Below are positions 5,773 through 7,741 of a stretch of DNA of 7,741 nt, piece by piece. The stretch is taken from NCBI GenBank assembly GCA_012512055.1, contig JAAZEW010000269.1, positions 1 through 7,741 on the forward strand. Direction: 5' to 3'. This DNA comes from Bacillota bacterium. Its GTDB lineage: Bacteria; Bacillota_G; SHA-98; UBA4971. The notes below the pieces were generated by a model, which did not search any database, was not told where the DNA came from, and saw only the letters and a list, made by a program, of their open reading frames with translations. The number at the start of each line of letters is the position of its first letter. Within the stretch, counting starts at the first letter, position 1. The translations under genes and the position numbers were made by a program.

Positions 5773-5780
5773 TCAACAGC

Positions 5781-5792
5781 GCAACCGGTTGC
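5781..5792. promoter_or_regulatory. 12-bp CG-centred palindrome before the GH116 gene
   Basis: GCAACCGGTTGC is a perfect palindrome with a central CG, a form seen in LacI/GalR-family operators. It lies in the 52-base gap between the binding-protein stop and the glycosidase start. Its sequence differs from the site at 1444, so the same repressor may not bind both. Perfect 12-mers are expected about twice by chance in this length; only the position makes it notable. TTGACA at 5793 has no matching -10. Confidence 0.35.
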
Positions 5793-5809
5793 TTGACAAT
5801 ACTGAAACT

Positions 5810-5816
5810 GGAGGAG
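5810..5816 (+). promoter_or_regulatory. Ribosome binding site of the GH116 gene
   Basis: GGAGGAG at 5810-5816 stands eight bases before the ATG at 5825. It fixes the start of a gene that runs off the window. Confidence 0.7.
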
Positions 5817-5824
5817 AACGTTTC

Positions 5825-7741
5825 ATGCCGTACTACACTTCCGTCCATAAGCTTGATTCAGGAGTGCCATTAGGCGGTATCGGGGCAGGGAAGGTTGAGA
5901 TATTCCCTGACGGGACACTTACCAACTTCACACACCAGAACAACTGGGACAATCCGATAGGCTCAACAGGCGGCCTGAACCATGTTGACGCGCGAGTCGG
6001 CCACCACTTTGCAGTCTGGGCGTCAAGACGCAGAGAAGGAGAAAGACCGGTAGCGCGCGTGCTTCAGATAGTAGACGTTGCAGGGTTGCCGCGGGTCAGG
6101 GAGATTGAGTACGCAGGGGAATATCCTTTTGCGAAGCTCAACTACATAGATCCTGCTCTGCCTATCGAGGTGCGACTGGAAGCGTTTTCCCCGCTAGTGC
6201 CTGGTGACGGGAGAATGTCAGCCATGCCGGTTGCCATATTCATGTTTACATTGACTAACAGTGACTCAGAATCAGCCGTAGATGCGTCAATTATGGCAAC
6301 TGCCAGAAACACTGTCAGTGCTTGGAATGTTGGGCGTTACAACCAGGCCGTCTCTGGGGGAGATGTCAGGGGAGTCCTGTTCTCCGCGGACTCCCCGCTC
6401 CCGACTGATACCGCTTGCGGGACGGTATGTCTTGCAACCACGGTCCAGGCAGGTGAGGTCAGCTACCATAATGCATGGAACCTCAAGACTCTTGACCCAT
6501 TCAATGTCACTCTCCAAAATGTGAACCTCGCACCATGGGATTCCTTCTTAGTTACCGGCAGCTTAAGCGCAAAGGAATGGAGGGCTTTGCCCGTATCTCC
6601 CGTAGTTCAAGGCGAAGGTATCGAACTGGGAGGCGCGATTGCAGTTCGGACTATGTTGGGGCCTGGCGAGGCAAAGTCCATTCCGTTCGTTCTTGCATGG
6701 CACATGCCTAATTCCCATTTCGGACATGTGTATGAACAGGACTATGTGGATGCTGTCGAAGTCGCGAAGGTTGCATTGAGCAACCTGGATTCCCTGCATA
6801 GAGGCGCCAGCCGGTGGGAGGCCTCTCTTGCCCAAGCCAGGGCAGACACGACTGATTCCTTAGCAGACGGAGTCAAGGAAAGCGGGGCCTCCCGCGCCAA
6901 TGAGTATGGCGGCGCCTGTAGAGGCTTGCCTGCCTGGCTGGAAGATGCCATGTTGAACAACCTTTACGTTCTCTCCTCAGGAAGCTGGTGGGACAGGGAA
7001 GCGCGATTCGCCCTGTTTGAAGCATCAAGAAGGTGTCAGCTCATGAACACCGTTGATGTCCTGTACTATGCTTCCATACCTGTGTCATGGTGCTATCCCA
7101 AGCTTCAGGAATCCACCATCACTTTGGTGGCAAACGCACAGCGGGATGACGGCTATATCCCCCATGACCTGGGCAGGGGCAGGATTGACTACCCCAGCGA
7201 CGGTACAACTGCGCCACCACGGTGGAAAGACCTATGTCCTAAATTCGTGCTTATGGTTTACCGTGATGTGCTGTGGTGGGGAGGAGAGAAGCTCTTGAGC
7301 CGCTTGTACGACCCAGCGAAGCGCGCCATGTTGTGGGCCATCGGAAGCGACCTCAACGGAGACTACCTTCCTGACAACGAAGGAGCTGACCAGACTTTCG
7401 ACAATTGGAGCTTCCAGGGAGCAAACTCTTACACGTCCAGTATCTATCTTACGGCTCTCCTGGCTTGCGAGAAAATGGCTGAATCCGTGGGAGATCACGC
7501 TTTCAGCCAGGAGTTGCGAAGGAAATTCGTCCTGGGACAGCAATCATTTGATAGGCAACTATGGAATGGCAAGTACTACAGAGTCGTAGCTTCTGAACAG
7601 AACAGAACCCCTGAGCATGAGGCATGCACAACAGGCCAGCTTAATGGCCAATGGTATGCGCACCTACTCGGTCTTGGCTATATCCTTCCCCGGGAACACG
7701 TTGTCTCTGCGGTGCGCGCCATGCTGGAAATGAATGGGTCA
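5825..7741 (+). CDS. GH116 (GBA2-like) beta-glycosidase, 3' end cut by the window
   Basis: The open frame covers 639 codons without a stop to the window edge; family members are commonly around 800 residues, so the C-terminal part is missing. The N-terminal beta domain starts with VPLGGIGAGKVEIFPDGT (14-31), typical of the glucosylceramidase N-terminal domain. The catalytic alpha-helical barrel begins near GLPAWLEDAMLNNL (from 367). The probable nucleophile is E399 in RFALFEAS, aligned with the nucleophile of human GBA2 (YLEG). The probable acid/base is D526, the second Asp of DQTFDNW (522-528). IPHDLG (445-450), WKDL (467-470) and GQW (608-610) also match the family. There is no signal peptide, so it should act in the cytoplasm on imported substrate. 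Known GH116 members hydrolyse beta-glucosides, some beta-xylosides or glucosylceramide; specificity here is open. It is co-directional with the transporter and probably co-transcribed. Confidence 0.92.
   Translation, partial: MPYYTSVHKLDSGVPLGGIGAGKVEIFPDGTLTNFTHQNNWDNPIGSTGGLNHVDARVGHHFAVWASRRREGERPVARVLQIVDVAGLPRVREIEYAGEYPFAKLNYIDPALPIEVRLEAFSPLVPGDGRMSAMPVAIFMFTLTNSDSESAVDASIMATARNTVSAWNVGRYNQAVSGGDVRGVLFSADSPLPTDTACGTVCLATTVQAGEVSYHNAWNLKTLDPFNVTLQNVNLAPWDSFLVTGSLSAKEWRALPVSPVVQGEGIELGGAIAVRTMLGPGEAKSIPFVLAWHMPNSHFGHVYEQDYVDAVEVAKVALSNLDSLHRGASRWEASLAQARADTTDSLADGVKESGASRANEYGGACRGLPAWLEDAMLNNLYVLSSGSWWDREARFALFEASRRCQLMNTVDVLYYASIPVSWCYPKLQESTITLVANAQRDDGYIPHDLGRGRIDYPSDGTTAPPRWKDLCPKFVLMVYRDVLWWGGEKLLSRLYDPAKRAMLWAIGSDLNGDYLPDNEGADQTFDNWSFQGANSYTSSIYLTALLACEKMAESVGDHAFSQELRRKFVLGQQSFDRQLWNGKYYRVVASEQNRTPEHEACTTGQLNGQWYAHLLGLGYILPREHVVSAVRAMLEMNGS

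Overview
The window holds two unrelated blocks on the plus strand: a small nucleotidyltransferase/HEPN (MNT-HEPN) block at about 114-1409, and a carbohydrate uptake and glycoside-breakdown operon from about 1430 past the right edge. Base composition looks balanced, Shine-Dalgarno sites are strong (GGAGG-type), and Arg AGA/AGG and Ile ATA codons are frequent. With this gene content, that suggests an anaerobic or thermophilic sugar-degrading bacterium of the Bacillota or Thermotogota kind. The sequence alone does not fix the taxon. The binding protein has a Sec signal but no lipobox cysteine, which is less usual for a typical Gram-positive.

Left edge (1-113): a non-coding leader whose first 42 bases carry a GTGGCCG/CGGCCAC inverted repeat resembling an insertion-sequence end (tentative). 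Two MNT-HEPN gene pairs follow. The first pair (114-470 and 454-882) is intact and overlapping. In the second pair the nucleotidyltransferase (914-1261) is intact but its HEPN partner (1248-1409) breaks off after the first conserved helices. Families of this kind act as toxin-antitoxin modules in which the nucleotidyltransferase AMPylates and neutralises the HEPN ribonuclease.

Operon (about 1430 to the end): LacI-family repressor, MalF-type permease, MalG-type permease, secreted sugar-binding protein, and a GH116 (GBA2-like) beta-glycosidase cut by the window end. The likely logic is that a beta-linked glycoside or oligosaccharide is captured outside, imported by the ABC transporter (no ATPase gene is here, so a shared one elsewhere is assumed), and hydrolysed in the cytoplasm by the GH116 enzyme, which has no signal peptide. 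The repressor would sense the sugar.

Points to look at: an in-frame amber codon interrupts the MalF gene while the frame stays open on both sides. A perfect 16-bp CG-centred palindrome lies just before the repressor gene, and a 14/16 copy of it lies inside the start of the binding-protein gene. A perfect 26-bp palindrome is embedded in the repressor coding sequence. I saw no RNA gene, CRISPR array or convincing terminator.
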